A DNA stretch of 64,000 bases from assembly GCF_004138105.1 (NCBI RefSeq), contig NZ_RXHQ01000003.1:62001-126000 (forward strand). Direction: 5' to 3'. The DNA comes from Xylanivirga thermophila (lineage in GTDB: Bacteria; Bacillota; Clostridia; Caldicoprobacterales; Xylanivirgaceae). Of this stretch, positions 35,914 to 44,581 are shown piece after piece. Every line of letters starts with the position of its first letter. The stretch's first letter is position 1. Below the pieces are notes generated by a model that searched no databases, had not been told where the DNA came from, and worked only from the letters and a program-made list of their open reading frames with translations. A program made the translations under genes and the position numbers.

Positions 35914-37971
35914 ATGGATGGGTTAGAACAGGATGTACGATATGTAAAGGGAATCGGACCTAAAAAGAGCAAGTTGCTCAATAAATTGGGTATAAAAACA
36001 TTACAGGATGCCCTATATTATTTTCCGAGGGATTATGATATATGGGATGACATAAAGAAGGCCAGCGATATAGTAAATGGAGAAGAATGTTCACTGGTGG
36101 TGAATTTTAAAGGTAGGGCAAACAATATAAGAACCAGGCGAGGTCTTGTTATTACAAATTGGATAGCAAATGATGATACGGGAAATGTAGTATGTGTTTG
36201 GTATAATCAACCCTATAGAGCCTCTATCTATAAAAATTCTATAAAATATTTTATAAGAGGTAAAGTAGAGATAAAGTATGGCAAAATATACATAAATATG
36301 CCTGTCGTTGAAGAGTATAATAAGGATAAACATGATGGGAGCAAAATATTATCTATATATGCATTGACCCAAGGAATAACACAAAAAGATTTGCGCAATT
36401 TAGTTAAAGAATCCTTGAATAAAACGAATGGGCAAATAATAGACTATATTCCATGTTCCATAAGAAAAAAATACGATTTAGTAGAAAAAAATTTTGCATT
36501 AGCAAATATACATTTTCCCCAGTCAGAATATGCAATGGAGCAGGCACGTATAAGACTCGTTTTTGAAGAATTTTTTAATATTAGATTGGCTTTAAGGATT
36601 ATTAGAGAACAGAATAGACAAAATATAAAAGGTACAAAATTTAAATGGGATAATAGAAAAATACAGTATTTTATACAGGGATTGAGTTTTGAACTTACCA
36701 TTGCTCAAAAACGTGTGCTGCAGGAAATACTTCAAGATATTTCCTGCGATAAGCCAATGAATAGGCTTATACAGGGAGATGTAGGTTCTGGCAAGACTAT
36801 ATTAGCAGCTATAGCCTTATATTGTGCTTATTTGAGTGGTTATCAGGGAGTTATGATGGTTCCAACCGAAATTTTGGCTGTTCAACATTTTGAATCATTT
36901 AAAGAATTATTCCATGGTAAAGGAATTACTATAGAATGCTTGGTTGGTAGTATGAAAGCTAGTGAAAAAATTAATATAAAGGGTAGATTGTCAGAAGGAG
37001 ATATAGATATTATTGTAGCTACCCATGCAGTATTAGAGGAAGATGTAATATTTAAACATCTAGGCTTGATAGTAACTGATGAGCAGCACAGATTTGGAGT
37101 AAGACAAAGGGCTGCATTGCAGGAAAAAGGTGTGCAGCCTCATATGCTAGTAATGTCTGCAACACCTATCCCTAGGACCCTTTCATTGATATTATATGGT
37201 GATCTTGATATATCCATAATAGATGAACTCCCGCCTGGCCGCCATCCGGTAAAAACGTATCATGTACCATCATCTATGAGGGATAGAGTCTACAATTTTG
37301 TACGTAGACAGGTGCAAGAAGGGCGCCAGGTATATGTGGTATGTCCCCTTGTAGAGCAATCTGAAAAAATAGATTCAGTAGCTGCTGTGGAACTTTTTGA
37401 AAGACTAAAAAATGGGCCTTTGACATCTTTACGAATAGATTTGTTGCATGGAAGAATGAAGGGAAGCGAAAAGGATAGGGTGATGGAGAAATTCTCCAAT
37501 GGCGATATAGATGTGTTGGTATCTACTACTGTGATAGAAGTAGGGGTAAATGTACCAAATGCAACTCTCATGGTTATAGAAAATGCAGAACGTTTTGGAT
37601 TGGCGCAGCTCCATCAATTGAGGGGTAGGGTAGGCAGAGGAAAATATCAGTCATATTGCGTACTTATTACTGATGTAAATAATTTTCAGATAAGAGAGCG
37701 TATGCAGATTATGACAAGGTCGAATAATGGATTTGATATAGCTGAAAAGGATTTGCAACTCAGAGGACCTGGAGATATGTTTGGGGTAAGACAGCATGGA
37801 TTGCCGGAATTTAGGATAGCTAATTTATTTACCGATATGGAAATTTTAAAAAGAGCCCAACAAGCGGTAGATGAGATATTAAACACCAACTATGACATAA
37901 CATACAAAAATCTCATTGATTATGTGATGCATGAATTTGATCAAAAGACAAAGAAGATTGCTATGAATTAG
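35914..37971 (+). CDS. recG: ATP-dependent DNA helicase RecG
   Basis: Branch-migration helicase for stalled forks and recombination. Order: wedge/OB domain (about 1-180, VKGIGPKKSKLL at the start), helicase core with Walker A GDVGSGKT at 288-295, motif II DEQH, motif III MSATPIPRT, motif VI QLRGRVGRG, and the C-terminal TRG segment. ATG 35914 follows AGGTGAT; GTG 35905 lies within that site. 685 residues. Confidence 0.96.
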   Translation: MDGLEQDVRYVKGIGPKKSKLLNKLGIKTLQDALYYFPRDYDIWDDIKKASDIVNGEECSLVVNFKGRANNIRTRRGLVITNWIANDDTGNVVCVWYNQPYRASIYKNSIKYFIRGKVEIKYGKIYINMPVVEEYNKDKHDGSKILSIYALTQGITQKDLRNLVKESLNKTNGQIIDYIPCSIRKKYDLVEKNFALANIHFPQSEYAMEQARIRLVFEEFFNIRLALRIIREQNRQNIKGTKFKWDNRKIQYFIQGLSFELTIAQKRVLQEILQDISCDKPMNRLIQGDVGSGKTILAAIALYCAYLSGYQGVMMVPTEILAVQHFESFKELFHGKGITIECLVGSMKASEKINIKGRLSEGDIDIIVATHAVLEEDVIFKHLGLIVTDEQHRFGVRQRAALQEKGVQPHMLVMSATPIPRTLSLILYGDLDISIIDELPPGRHPVKTYHVPSSMRDRVYNFVRRQVQEGRQVYVVCPLVEQSEKIDSVAAVELFERLKNGPLTSLRIDLLHGRMKGSEKDRVMEKFSNGDIDVLVSTTVIEVGVNVPNATLMVIENAERFGLAQLHQLRGRVGRGKYQSYCVLITDVNNFQIRERMQIMTRSNNGFDIAEKDLQLRGPGDMFGVRQHGLPEFRIANLFTDMEILKRAQQAVDEILNTNYDITYKNLIDYVMHEFDQKTKKIAMN

Positions 37972-38061
37972 TTAATATATTGTCTAGTAAATATTACTAG
38001 CGTAATTTTTTTATAATTGGTTACATTAATAATGCATCACTAATACAGGAGGTGATAATCC

Positions 38062-38262
38062 ATGCCAAGTAATAATCGTAAACTTGTTCCTGAAGCAAGA
38101 CAGGCTCTTGATAACATGAAATATGAGGTTGCTAATCAAGTAGGGGTTAATCTAAAACAGGGTTATAATGGTGACTTAACTGCTAAGGAAGCCGGATATA
38201 TCGGTGGTTATATGGTTAAGAAGATGATTGAGCAGGCCCAGAGACAAATGGCTGGTAAGTAA
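38062..38262 (+). CDS. alpha/beta-type small acid-soluble spore protein
   Basis: 66 residues that coat and protect spore DNA. The GPR protease-like site region is seen as KYEVANQVGV and the second signature as NGDLTAKEAGYIGGYMVKKMI. A strong AGGAGGTGAT precedes the ATG. Forespore sigma-G control is expected; I looked for its -35/-10 upstream and found no convincing match. Confidence 0.95.
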   Translation: MPSNNRKLVPEARQALDNMKYEVANQVGVNLKQGYNGDLTAKEAGYIGGYMVKKMIEQAQRQMAGK

Positions 38263-38265
38263 TAA

Positions 38266-38321
38266 TTATATAAAATCAAAAGGAACAGATCATGTGATCT
38301 GTTCCTTTTGATTTTATATAA
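38266..38321 (+). terminator. very strong intrinsic terminator after the SASP gene
   Basis: Two 27-base arms pair perfectly around a TG loop, with GC-rich core AAGGAACAGATCA and long AT arms; it begins right after the stop codon. Confidence 0.85.
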
Positions 38322-38425
38322 AAAAATGCTGATGACTTTATGTCATCAGCTTGGGAGAGGAGAAATTGAAGGAAGAGCTCTATGGGGGAATGTTAAATAA
38401 TTTTAATTATTTAACATTCTTATTA
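38322..38425 (+). ncRNA. candidate sporulation small RNA (CsfG-like position and structure)
   Basis: In the 291-base gap between the SASP gene and rsmD, two further hairpins flank a purine-rich single strand. Hairpin A is GCTGATGAC/GTCATCAGC with loop TTTAT (38328-38350). The linker (38351-38387) is rich in GGGAGAGGAG, GAAGGAAG and GGGGG and has no open frame. Hairpin B is a 15-base-arm inverted repeat (38388-38419). In B. subtilis the forespore RNA CsfG lies in the gap just upstream of ylbH (rsmD), the same position. No transcript evidence; direction assumed from context. Confidence 0.35.
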
Positions 38426-38486
38426 TTGCTAAAAAAATATATTTTATACATACTAAATATAAAAAACAATTCTTTTTCATGAATGC

Positions 38487-38515
38487 TTGTCCCAATTTTC
38501 TAATTATGTTAAAAT
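38487..38515 (+). promoter_or_regulatory. possible promoter for rsmD-coaD
   Basis: TTGTCC (38487-38492), 17-base spacer, TAAAAT (38510-38515); 39 bases before the rsmD start. Confidence 0.4.
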
Positions 38516-38553
38516 TACATAAAGTGAAACTAGTATTAGGGAGGCAATTGTCG

Positions 38554-39114
38554 TTGAGAATTATTGCAGGTGAGTGGAAAGGTAAACCGTTAAAACCTGT
38601 AAAAGGTATAAAGACTAGACCGACTACAGACAGGGTTAAAGAATCTGTTTTTAATATTATACAGAGTTATATACCTGATAGCTTTGTTTTAGATTTATTT
38701 TCAGGTACAGGCAATATGGGGTTAGAAGCATTAAGCAGGGGAGCTAACAGAGCCATTTTTGTAGAAAAAAGTAGGGGAGCTGCTGCTGTATTGAAAGAGA
38801 ATTGTGCTTCATTAAGATATACTGATAAAGTTGATATTTTTGTAAACGATGTTTTTACTACAATCCCATATTTAGGAAGGAAAGGGCATGGCTTTAATAT
38901 AATATTTGCTGATCCACCTTATAGCAAGGAAATTGAACCACTGTTGCTAGGTGCTATTTCAAAGGCGAATATATTAAACAATAATGGTGTCTTTATAATA
39001 GAACATGCCTCAAAGGATGTTTTACCATCTAGCTTAGACACCTTGAAGAAAGTTGACTACAGAAAATATGGTAATACTAGTATAAGTATATATGAAAAGG
39101 ATGATGAATTATGA
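38554..39114 (+). CDS. rsmD: 16S rRNA (guanine(966)-N(2))-methyltransferase RsmD
   Basis: SAM-dependent methylation of 16S rRNA (G966 in E. coli numbering). Seen: [12 protein letters not shown] at the start, [16 protein letters not shown] motif [15 protein letters not shown] and catalytic DPPY. TTG 38554 is set by GGGAGG (38539-38544) and by the family N terminus; the frame is open upstream to 38479. 186 residues. Overlaps coaD by 4 bases (ATGA). Confidence 0.95.
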   Translation: MRIIAGEWKGKPLKPVKGIKTRPTTDRVKESVFNIIQSYIPDSFVLDLFSGTGNMGLEALSRGANRAIFVEKSRGAAAVLKENCASLRYTDKVDIFVNDVFTTIPYLGRKGHGFNIIFADPPYSKEIEPLLLGAISKANILNNNGVFIIEHASKDVLPSSLDTLKKVDYRKYGNTSISIYEKDDEL

Positions 39115-39593
39115 TTACAGCAATATATCCAGGTAGTTTTGATCCTGTCACAAATGGACATTTGGATATAATAAAACGTTCTGCAAAAACCTTTGATAAA
39201 GTGATAGTAGCAATTGCTCAAAATCCTAATAAGACACCTATGTTTACAATTGAAGAACGTATGGACTTTTTAAAAAGGGTGATAAATGGGTTACCAAATG
39301 TAGAAGTTGATCACTTTGACGGTTTATTGGTTGATTATGTAAAAGAAAAGGATGCACATGTTATAATAAAAGGATTAAGGGCAATATCTGATTTTGAATA
39401 TGAATTTCAAATGGCCCTTATGAATAGAAAATTAGATTCGGATATAGAAACGCTTTTTATGATGACAAGCTATAAATATTCTTTTTTAAGTTCAAGTATG
39501 ATGAAAGAAGTAGGTAAACTGGGAGGATGCATTGCAGAACTTGTTCCTGATGCTATTTTGCCGGATGTATTGAAAAGGTTAAAAAGCGTATAA
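39111..39593 (+). CDS. coaD: phosphopantetheine adenylyltransferase
   Basis: Fourth step of coenzyme A synthesis: adenylates 4'-phosphopantetheine. Seen: [15 protein letters not shown] with the nucleotidyl-transfer TNGH at 14-17, [11 protein letters not shown], and [10 protein letters not shown] near the C terminus. 160 residues, typical. Translationally coupled to rsmD, as in most bacteria. Confidence 0.97.
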   Translation: MITAIYPGSFDPVTNGHLDIIKRSAKTFDKVIVAIAQNPNKTPMFTIEERMDFLKRVINGLPNVEVDHFDGLLVDYVKEKDAHVIIKGLRAISDFEYEFQMALMNRKLDSDIETLFMMTSYKYSFLSSSMMKEVGKLGGCIAELVPDAILPDVLKRLKSV

Positions 39594-39616
39594 TAGGTAG
39601 AAATGGGGGAATTTTT

Positions 39617-40066
39617 ATGAATATATTAGATCTTTTGGATGAGCTAGAGGATGAGCTAGATAGTGGCTCTACTGTTCCTTTTACGGGGAAAACTCTTATT
39701 GTAAAGGAAAGATGTCTAGATATAATACGGGATATAAGGTTACACCTTCCTGAAGAAATAAAACAAGGGGAATGGATAAAGAAAGAACGTCAGCGGATAT
39801 TGATAGATGCTCAGAAGGAAGGTGAGGCAATAGTAAAGGAAGCCGAACAGCGCATAAATGCCCTAGTTGACGAAAACCAAATAACTCAAATGGCGTATCA
39901 ACAAGCTAGGCAGATAGTTGAAAATGCTCAAGATAGTGCTAAAGAGATACGATTAGGTTCAAGGGAATATGCTAATGGCATTCTTGAAGAGCTAGAGACT
40001 TATCTAAAAAAGCAAATAGAGATACTCGAGCAAAACAAGAAAGAATTAAATTCTATAAAAAAATAA
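39617..40066 (+). CDS. coiled-coil protein of unknown function, DivIVA/ATP-synthase-b-like helix
   Basis: 149 residues, nearly all charged helix. The segment from about 55 to 145 has heptad-like spacing (AQKEGEAIVKEAEQRI, AQDSAKEI) like the stalk of ATP synthase subunit b or a DivIVA tail. No membrane segment or signal. It begins 23 bases after coaD. A gene of this kind after coaD is familiar from Clostridia, but its function is not known to me; a role at the division site or in envelope assembly is speculation. Confidence 0.72.
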   Translation: MNILDLLDELEDELDSGSTVPFTGKTLIVKERCLDIIRDIRLHLPEEIKQGEWIKKERQRILIDAQKEGEAIVKEAEQRINALVDENQITQMAYQQARQIVENAQDSAKEIRLGSREYANGILEELETYLKKQIEILEQNKKELNSIKK

Positions 40067-40070
40067 TATT

Positions 40071-41297
40071 TTATCCGAGGGTAGTTGTTTTGTTTTTATT
40101 ACATAGTCTTATGATTCCATTTAATATCAACCCTAACAATAACAAGATGGTTATTATATTCATAATATAGCGAAAAGAGGCTAAAATGCGCTCAGACCAT
40201 GTAATATCATAAAACCAGTTATTTTGATTGAATGTTGTAACGTCCTGATTGTAGAATATAGCCATTATACATGATGAAAATATGGCTGCCATTATACCAT
40301 GCAAGAGTTTGCTTAAAACATAAATACCTACGGATATATTAGTACCAGCTAATAGACTGGCAACTTGACTATGTATTGAAAATCCGCTCCAGCCAATTAA
40401 AAAGCTTAATGCAAATACTTTTTGTTCAATAGGAACGAGACTTTGGCTTATTAATTTACACCCTATAGTCATCTCAAAAAGTCCTCCTGTAAGTCCGTTT
40501 AAAAGATTGTCATCTAGCTTAAAAGCAACCATAATTGGTTTGAATATATTAGATAAAAAAGATATAAAACCAATTTGTATTAAAAGATCTATTATTACAG
40601 AATATAGTACTATAAATCCGCCTATCATAAGTTGTGTGTTTATGGAATTGCGGACAGCATCGCCTAGAAGCTCAGCTATGGTACGGCCGTCCTTTTGCCT
40701 TGCTTGGTGCATATTTTCAAATGCGTTATTAAGTGAATAGTGAGTGGTCTTATAATAATTTTGTTTTTTAGAGTTACTTCCATAAAATCTGAACATAAGG
40801 CCTAGTACAATGGCTGAAGCATAGTGACCGGCCATTATGCAATTTGCAGCTTGTTGACTGCCTAGCATACCAACTCCTACAGCACCTGCCATAAAAAGGG
40901 GACCGGATGTACTGCAAAAAGATAGTATCCTCTGACCTTGTATCTTATCTATATCCCCTTTTTGCTTAAGTTCTGCTACCAGTTTTGCACCCATTGGATA
41001 GCCTGACATTGCACTCATTGCCCATATAAAAGAGCTGCTCCCAGGACATCGAAACAATGGATACATAATAGGTGAGAGTAATGTAGATAAAAAATTCACT
41101 ACTCCAGTACCTATTAATACCTCTGAGCATATAAGAAAGGGCAGCAATGCTGGAAATACTATCTTTAACCATGATTCAAGGCCATAAAGGGCAGATTTGA
41201 ATGATTCCTGAGGGAATGCAATGATAAGTAGTGTTATGGCTAGTGATACGCATGCGAATGATGCAGTTTTGACTTTGTCTTTTAATTTAATATTCAT
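40071..41297 (-). CDS. ylbJ: sporulation integral membrane protein YlbJ
   Basis: 408 residues with about ten hydrophobic segments and the nucleoside-recognition (gate) fold seen in SpoIIIJ-unrelated SpmA/YlbJ proteins (FPALLPFLICSEVL, SGYPMGAKLVAEL, MAGHYASAI). In B. subtilis ylbJ is transcribed by sigma-E and needed for spore cortex. Reverse to its neighbours; the ends of this gene and the coiled-coil gene are 5 bases apart with no evident shared terminator. GGAGGAC lies before the ATG. Confidence 0.93.
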   Translation of the reverse strand: MNIKLKDKVKTASFACVSLAITLLIIAFPQESFKSALYGLESWLKIVFPALLPFLICSEVLIGTGVVNFLSTLLSPIMYPLFRCPGSSSFIWAMSAMSGYPMGAKLVAELKQKGDIDKIQGQRILSFCSTSGPLFMAGAVGVGMLGSQQAANCIMAGHYASAIVLGLMFRFYGSNSKKQNYYKTTHYSLNNAFENMHQARQKDGRTIAELLGDAVRNSINTQLMIGGFIVLYSVIIDLLIQIGFISFLSNIFKPIMVAFKLDDNLLNGLTGGLFEMTIGCKLISQSLVPIEQKVFALSFLIGWSGFSIHSQVASLLAGTNISVGIYVLSKLLHGIMAAIFSSCIMAIFYNQDVTTFNQNNWFYDITWSERILASFRYIMNIITILLLLGLILNGIIRLCNKNKTTTLG

Positions 41298-41311
41298 AAT
41301 ACTTGTCCTCC

Positions 41312-41340
41312 ATAATATACTTTATTTTGATCAAGTTCAA
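41312..41340 (-). promoter_or_regulatory. possible promoter for ylbJ
   Basis: Reverse strand TTGAAC (41335-41340), 17-base spacer, TATTAT (41312-41317). A sigma-E promoter was expected, so this sigma-A match may be fortuitous. Confidence 0.35.
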
Positions 41341-41391
41341 AGTTTAATTTACGTAGTTATATATATAGTTTATTAATGAGGTGACCTAACT

Positions 41392-42162
41392 ATGAAAATA
41401 AAAATGGGTTTAGCTTTAGGGGGAGGGGCTATGCGTGGACTAGCACATATAGGTGTACTGAAGGCATTGGAGGAGCAGGGGTTTAGGCCTGACTATATAG
41501 CTGGTACGAGCATAGGTGCAGTGATAGGGGCATTATATGCATCTGGAGTGACGCCATATATAATGTCGGGTTTGGCAAATAATTTAAATGCTAGATCATT
41601 CTATGACATAACACCACCTAGAAAAGGATTCATAAAAGGCAACAATATAGAACAACTTATTGCATTGCTTACAAAAGGTAGAGAGTTTAAAGAGTTAAAT
41701 ATTCCCTTATCGGTAACTGCTACAGATTTAACAAAATGTAAGCTGGTGGTATTTACAGAAGGCAAGGTATATAAGGCTGTAAGGGCCAGTATATCGGTGC
41801 CGGGCATTTTTATCCCTGTAGAGGCTGGAGATATGGTATTAGTAGACGGTGGTGTTTTGGAGAGAGTACCAACCAGGATAGTCCGAGAAATGGGAGCCGA
41901 TATAGTTATAAGTGTAGATGTAGGTTTTCAGGGACAGCATAAAAAGCCTGATAAATTGACAGAGGTTATATTTCAAGCTTTTGAAGTAATGGAGCTCGAG
42001 ATTTTAAAGCATAAGACAGTGCAAAGCGATATTGCCATATATCCAGATGTTTCCAATATTGATGCTACTTCATTGGAACAGGCTGAGGAATGTATACAAG
42101 CAGGGTACAAAGCTACAATAGAGAGTATGGATAAAATAAAAAAGCTATTAAGCATTTTATAA
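41392..42162 (+). CDS. patatin-like phospholipase/esterase (YlbK)
   Basis: 256 residues of the RssA/YlbK group. Seen: oxyanion loop LALGGGAMRG, nucleophile elbow GTSIGA (Ser near 43) and the catalytic DGG of VLVDGGVLE. No signal peptide. Substrate unknown. GAGGTGAC before the ATG. Divergent from ylbJ and tail-to-tail with tmcAL, whose stop codon overlaps its own. Confidence 0.9.
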   Translation: MKIKMGLALGGGAMRGLAHIGVLKALEEQGFRPDYIAGTSIGAVIGALYASGVTPYIMSGLANNLNARSFYDITPPRKGFIKGNNIEQLIALLTKGREFKELNIPLSVTATDLTKCKLVVFTEGKVYKAVRASISVPGIFIPVEAGDMVLVDGGVLERVPTRIVREMGADIVISVDVGFQGQHKKPDKLTEVIFQAFEVMELEILKHKTVQSDIAIYPDVSNIDATSLEQAEECIQAGYKATIESMDKIKKLLSIL

Positions 42163-43413
42163 TATTACCGGATTTTTTTTAAAGTCCCATCCTCCTATGC
42201 GATATTCAGGGTTGGGACACGCCAGTGCATATATGTCCGTAGCCAATACATCAAAATGGAACATATCTTCTAAGGCCTTATTATTAAATCGTGAATAATG
42301 GGCAGCCTTATTTATTACAGGAATACTGGAACAATTTTGAATCTGTCTTATAAGGGGAGTGGCTTTTTTATTAAAACCCAATATGCGTATATATTGAGGC
42401 CCTCCTGTTTTTCCGAATTTTTCTATTTTTTCACTGGTAATATTTAATATTCCATTTGTCAATATACGCTGAAGACGTGTATAGGTATAGCGTTTGGTTT
42501 TTGACTTTTGTAAAAAATCTTTTAGATCTCTGGCCAATATGCTGCATTTTTTTATCCTATTCTGCAGGCCTTCTTCTACATCCATCCAATTGGCCATCTC
42601 ATCAGCTGGTGTGCGTCTCAATAATCCTAATATTAAACTATCAAAGGCTTCGGCTTTTAAAGGGCCTTTGCCAGATATAATGGCATTTTCAAGTATAATA
42701 AGAGATGAATAGGGTAAAGTGTTTTCTACCATATTCGAAAGTCCCGATTTATATATTTCATTTCTTATTGCAGTAGCACTTGAAATACCTTTTTGTAGTG
42801 ATGTAGAATGATACTGAGCTTTTATTCTTTTAAAAGTCACAGGCTTTATCTGACTGTCAGTTTTTTTTAGCGCCTTTAAATATTCAATTGCCAGGATGGA
42901 ATTTGGACTGTTCAGTATCTTTTTTATACTTGTATCTGATATATCCATGTCATTTATTTTCATATATTTTATAATTGCCTTGTACCTTGCTACAGGGAAC
43001 GAAACGCCATTTATCAACTCATCTTTTAAAAATTCTTTGAATTCTAGGGGTTCTTCCGCTAGTATATTAGCTATTTTTTGTAGTATATCCATATCTTCTG
43101 TTTCACTGCCAAAACTCATATGAGTGACAACCCCTGTTTTATTGAGTAGTTCTACTCCTCCAAAGGCGAATAATTCTGCGGTTTGGCATGCATATATAAC
43201 AGGTAGCTCTAATACTATATCAACGCCGTTTTCCAGTGCCATGCTAGTGCGTGTCCATTTATCAAGCAAAGCTGGTTCACCCCTTTGGGTAAAATGTCCT
43301 GACATGATTGCAATGGTATAATCAGGTTTAATTATTTGAATTGATTTTCGCAAATGATACAGATGCCCATTATGAAAGGGATTATATTCTGCAACTATAC
43401 CTAAAACTGTCAT
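42157..43413 (-). CDS. tmcAL: tRNA(Met) cytidine acetate ligase TmcAL (YlbM)
   Basis: ATP- and acetate-dependent enzyme forming N4-acetylcytidine at the wobble base of elongator tRNA-Met. Seen: nucleotidyltransferase start GIVAEYNPFHNGHLYHL, SGHFTQRGEPAL, FGSETED and ISSATAIRNEI. 418 residues, typical. The ligase function is known for B. subtilis YlbM (YlbM = TmcAL). Shares the hexamer TTATAA with the patatin gene, each strand reading TAA. Confidence 0.93.
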   Translation of the reverse strand: MTVLGIVAEYNPFHNGHLYHLRKSIQIIKPDYTIAIMSGHFTQRGEPALLDKWTRTSMALENGVDIVLELPVIYACQTAELFAFGGVELLNKTGVVTHMSFGSETEDMDILQKIANILAEEPLEFKEFLKDELINGVSFPVARYKAIIKYMKINDMDISDTSIKKILNSPNSILAIEYLKALKKTDSQIKPVTFKRIKAQYHSTSLQKGISSATAIRNEIYKSGLSNMVENTLPYSSLIILENAIISGKGPLKAEAFDSLILGLLRRTPADEMANWMDVEEGLQNRIKKCSILARDLKDFLQKSKTKRYTYTRLQRILTNGILNITSEKIEKFGKTGGPQYIRILGFNKKATPLIRQIQNCSSIPVINKAAHYSRFNNKALEDMFHFDVLATDIYALACPNPEYRIGGWDFKKNPVIL

Positions 43414-43449
43414 TATGGCCCTCCGTTTTCAAAAATATTAGTTTTTTTT

Positions 43450-43477
43450 ATTGTATCATTAATAAAAAACTGGTCAA
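43450..43477 (-). promoter_or_regulatory. sigma-A-type promoter for tmcAL
   Basis: Reverse strand TTGACC (43472-43477), 16-base spacer, TACAAT (43450-43455). Confidence 0.55.
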
Positions 43478-43555
43478 GTCAATGATGTATGTTTTTTAAA
43501 TTCAAATATGATATACTAATACATATTGATATAATTTCATATTTGGGGTGGTATT

Positions 43556-44377
43556 ATGATTATTTTTAAAGATAATGCTATAACTGTTTTCCAAAGTGTT
43601 TTATACAAAACCAATTCAACAATTATAAAGACAGATGATGTATTATTGGTTGTAGATCCAAGCTGGTTACCAAATGAAATAATAGGTATGAGACATTATG
43701 TGGAAGACAACCGTGGAAAAAGGGATGTATATCTTATATTTACCCATTCAGATTATGATCATATTATAGGTTACAAGGCTTTTAAAGATATCAAAACAAT
43801 AGCAAGTGAAGAGTTCATTTCCAACCCAAACAAGGATATAATAATAGATCAGATAAAAAACTTTGATGATCATTATTATATAACGCGAGATTATGAAATA
43901 GCTTATCCTGAAATTAATTATAGTGTTCGTGAAGATGGTCAAAGACTAAACATTGGGGATACCTGTCTGACATTCTATAAGGCGCCTGGCCATACGAAAG
44001 ACAGTATTTTTACAGTGATAGATAACTTAAATTTACTGATAGCAGGTGATTATTGTAGTGATATAGAATTTCCTTTTATATATTACAGCAGTACCGAATA
44101 TGAAAAGACGCTATCAAAATTAAATCAAATTATAGGTATTCATGAAGTACAGACGTTGATTCCAGGGCATGGTTCGATTTTATGTGATGTGAACATGATG
44201 CAAGATATTCAGCTAAGATCATCAGAATATATAAAGCAACTAAAGTTCTCTATAGCTAATGGTTTGGATGATGATCTGGAGAATTTTGTAGATACTATTC
44301 CATTTCCACAATCCCATAAGAAATCCCATAAAGATAATATAAAGCAAATATTGACTGAGGTAATGGAAAAATCTTAA
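43556..44377 (+). CDS. MBL-fold metallohydrolase
   Basis: 273 residues. Metal-binding elements of the metallo-beta-lactamase fold: THSDYDHIIG (here H-x-D-x-D-H rather than HxHxDH), APGHTKDS, IAGDYCSD and IPGHGS. The overall order fits the glyoxalase II/beta-lactamase-like group. Substrate unknown. Single gene between the divergent tmcAL and pta; no clear terminator follows. Confidence 0.82.
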   Translation: MIIFKDNAITVFQSVLYKTNSTIIKTDDVLLVVDPSWLPNEIIGMRHYVEDNRGKRDVYLIFTHSDYDHIIGYKAFKDIKTIASEEFISNPNKDIIIDQIKNFDDHYYITRDYEIAYPEINYSVREDGQRLNIGDTCLTFYKAPGHTKDSIFTVIDNLNLLIAGDYCSDIEFPFIYYSSTEYEKTLSKLNQIIGIHEVQTLIPGHGSILCDVNMMQDIQLRSSEYIKQLKFSIANGLDDDLENFVDTIPFPQSHKKSHKDNIKQILTEVMEKS

Positions 44378-44581
44378 TAATAGAATTGAATATAGGTATT
44401 AGAAATAGTATATACAGGATAAAATAATAATTAAAAACAACTTTATTCTATTTAAAAAGCTATAATATAGGAGGAATATAGGCATAAATGTAGAATACAT
44501 AATAGGTTGCGGATTTTCGATGCAATTTTTGTTGCATTTTGGTATTATAGTAAATTAAAAGTTGTGAAGGGAGATAAAATT

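Noticed and set aside
37972-38061. Sigma-G promoter before the SASP gene
   Set aside because: Expected from biology, but no stretch matched both -35 and -10 elements well enough to report.
38266-38419. MITE or attachment site made of the three inverted repeats
   Set aside because: No target-site duplication or transposase-like ends; the first repeat is a normal terminator position, and the other two differ in sequence from it and from each other.
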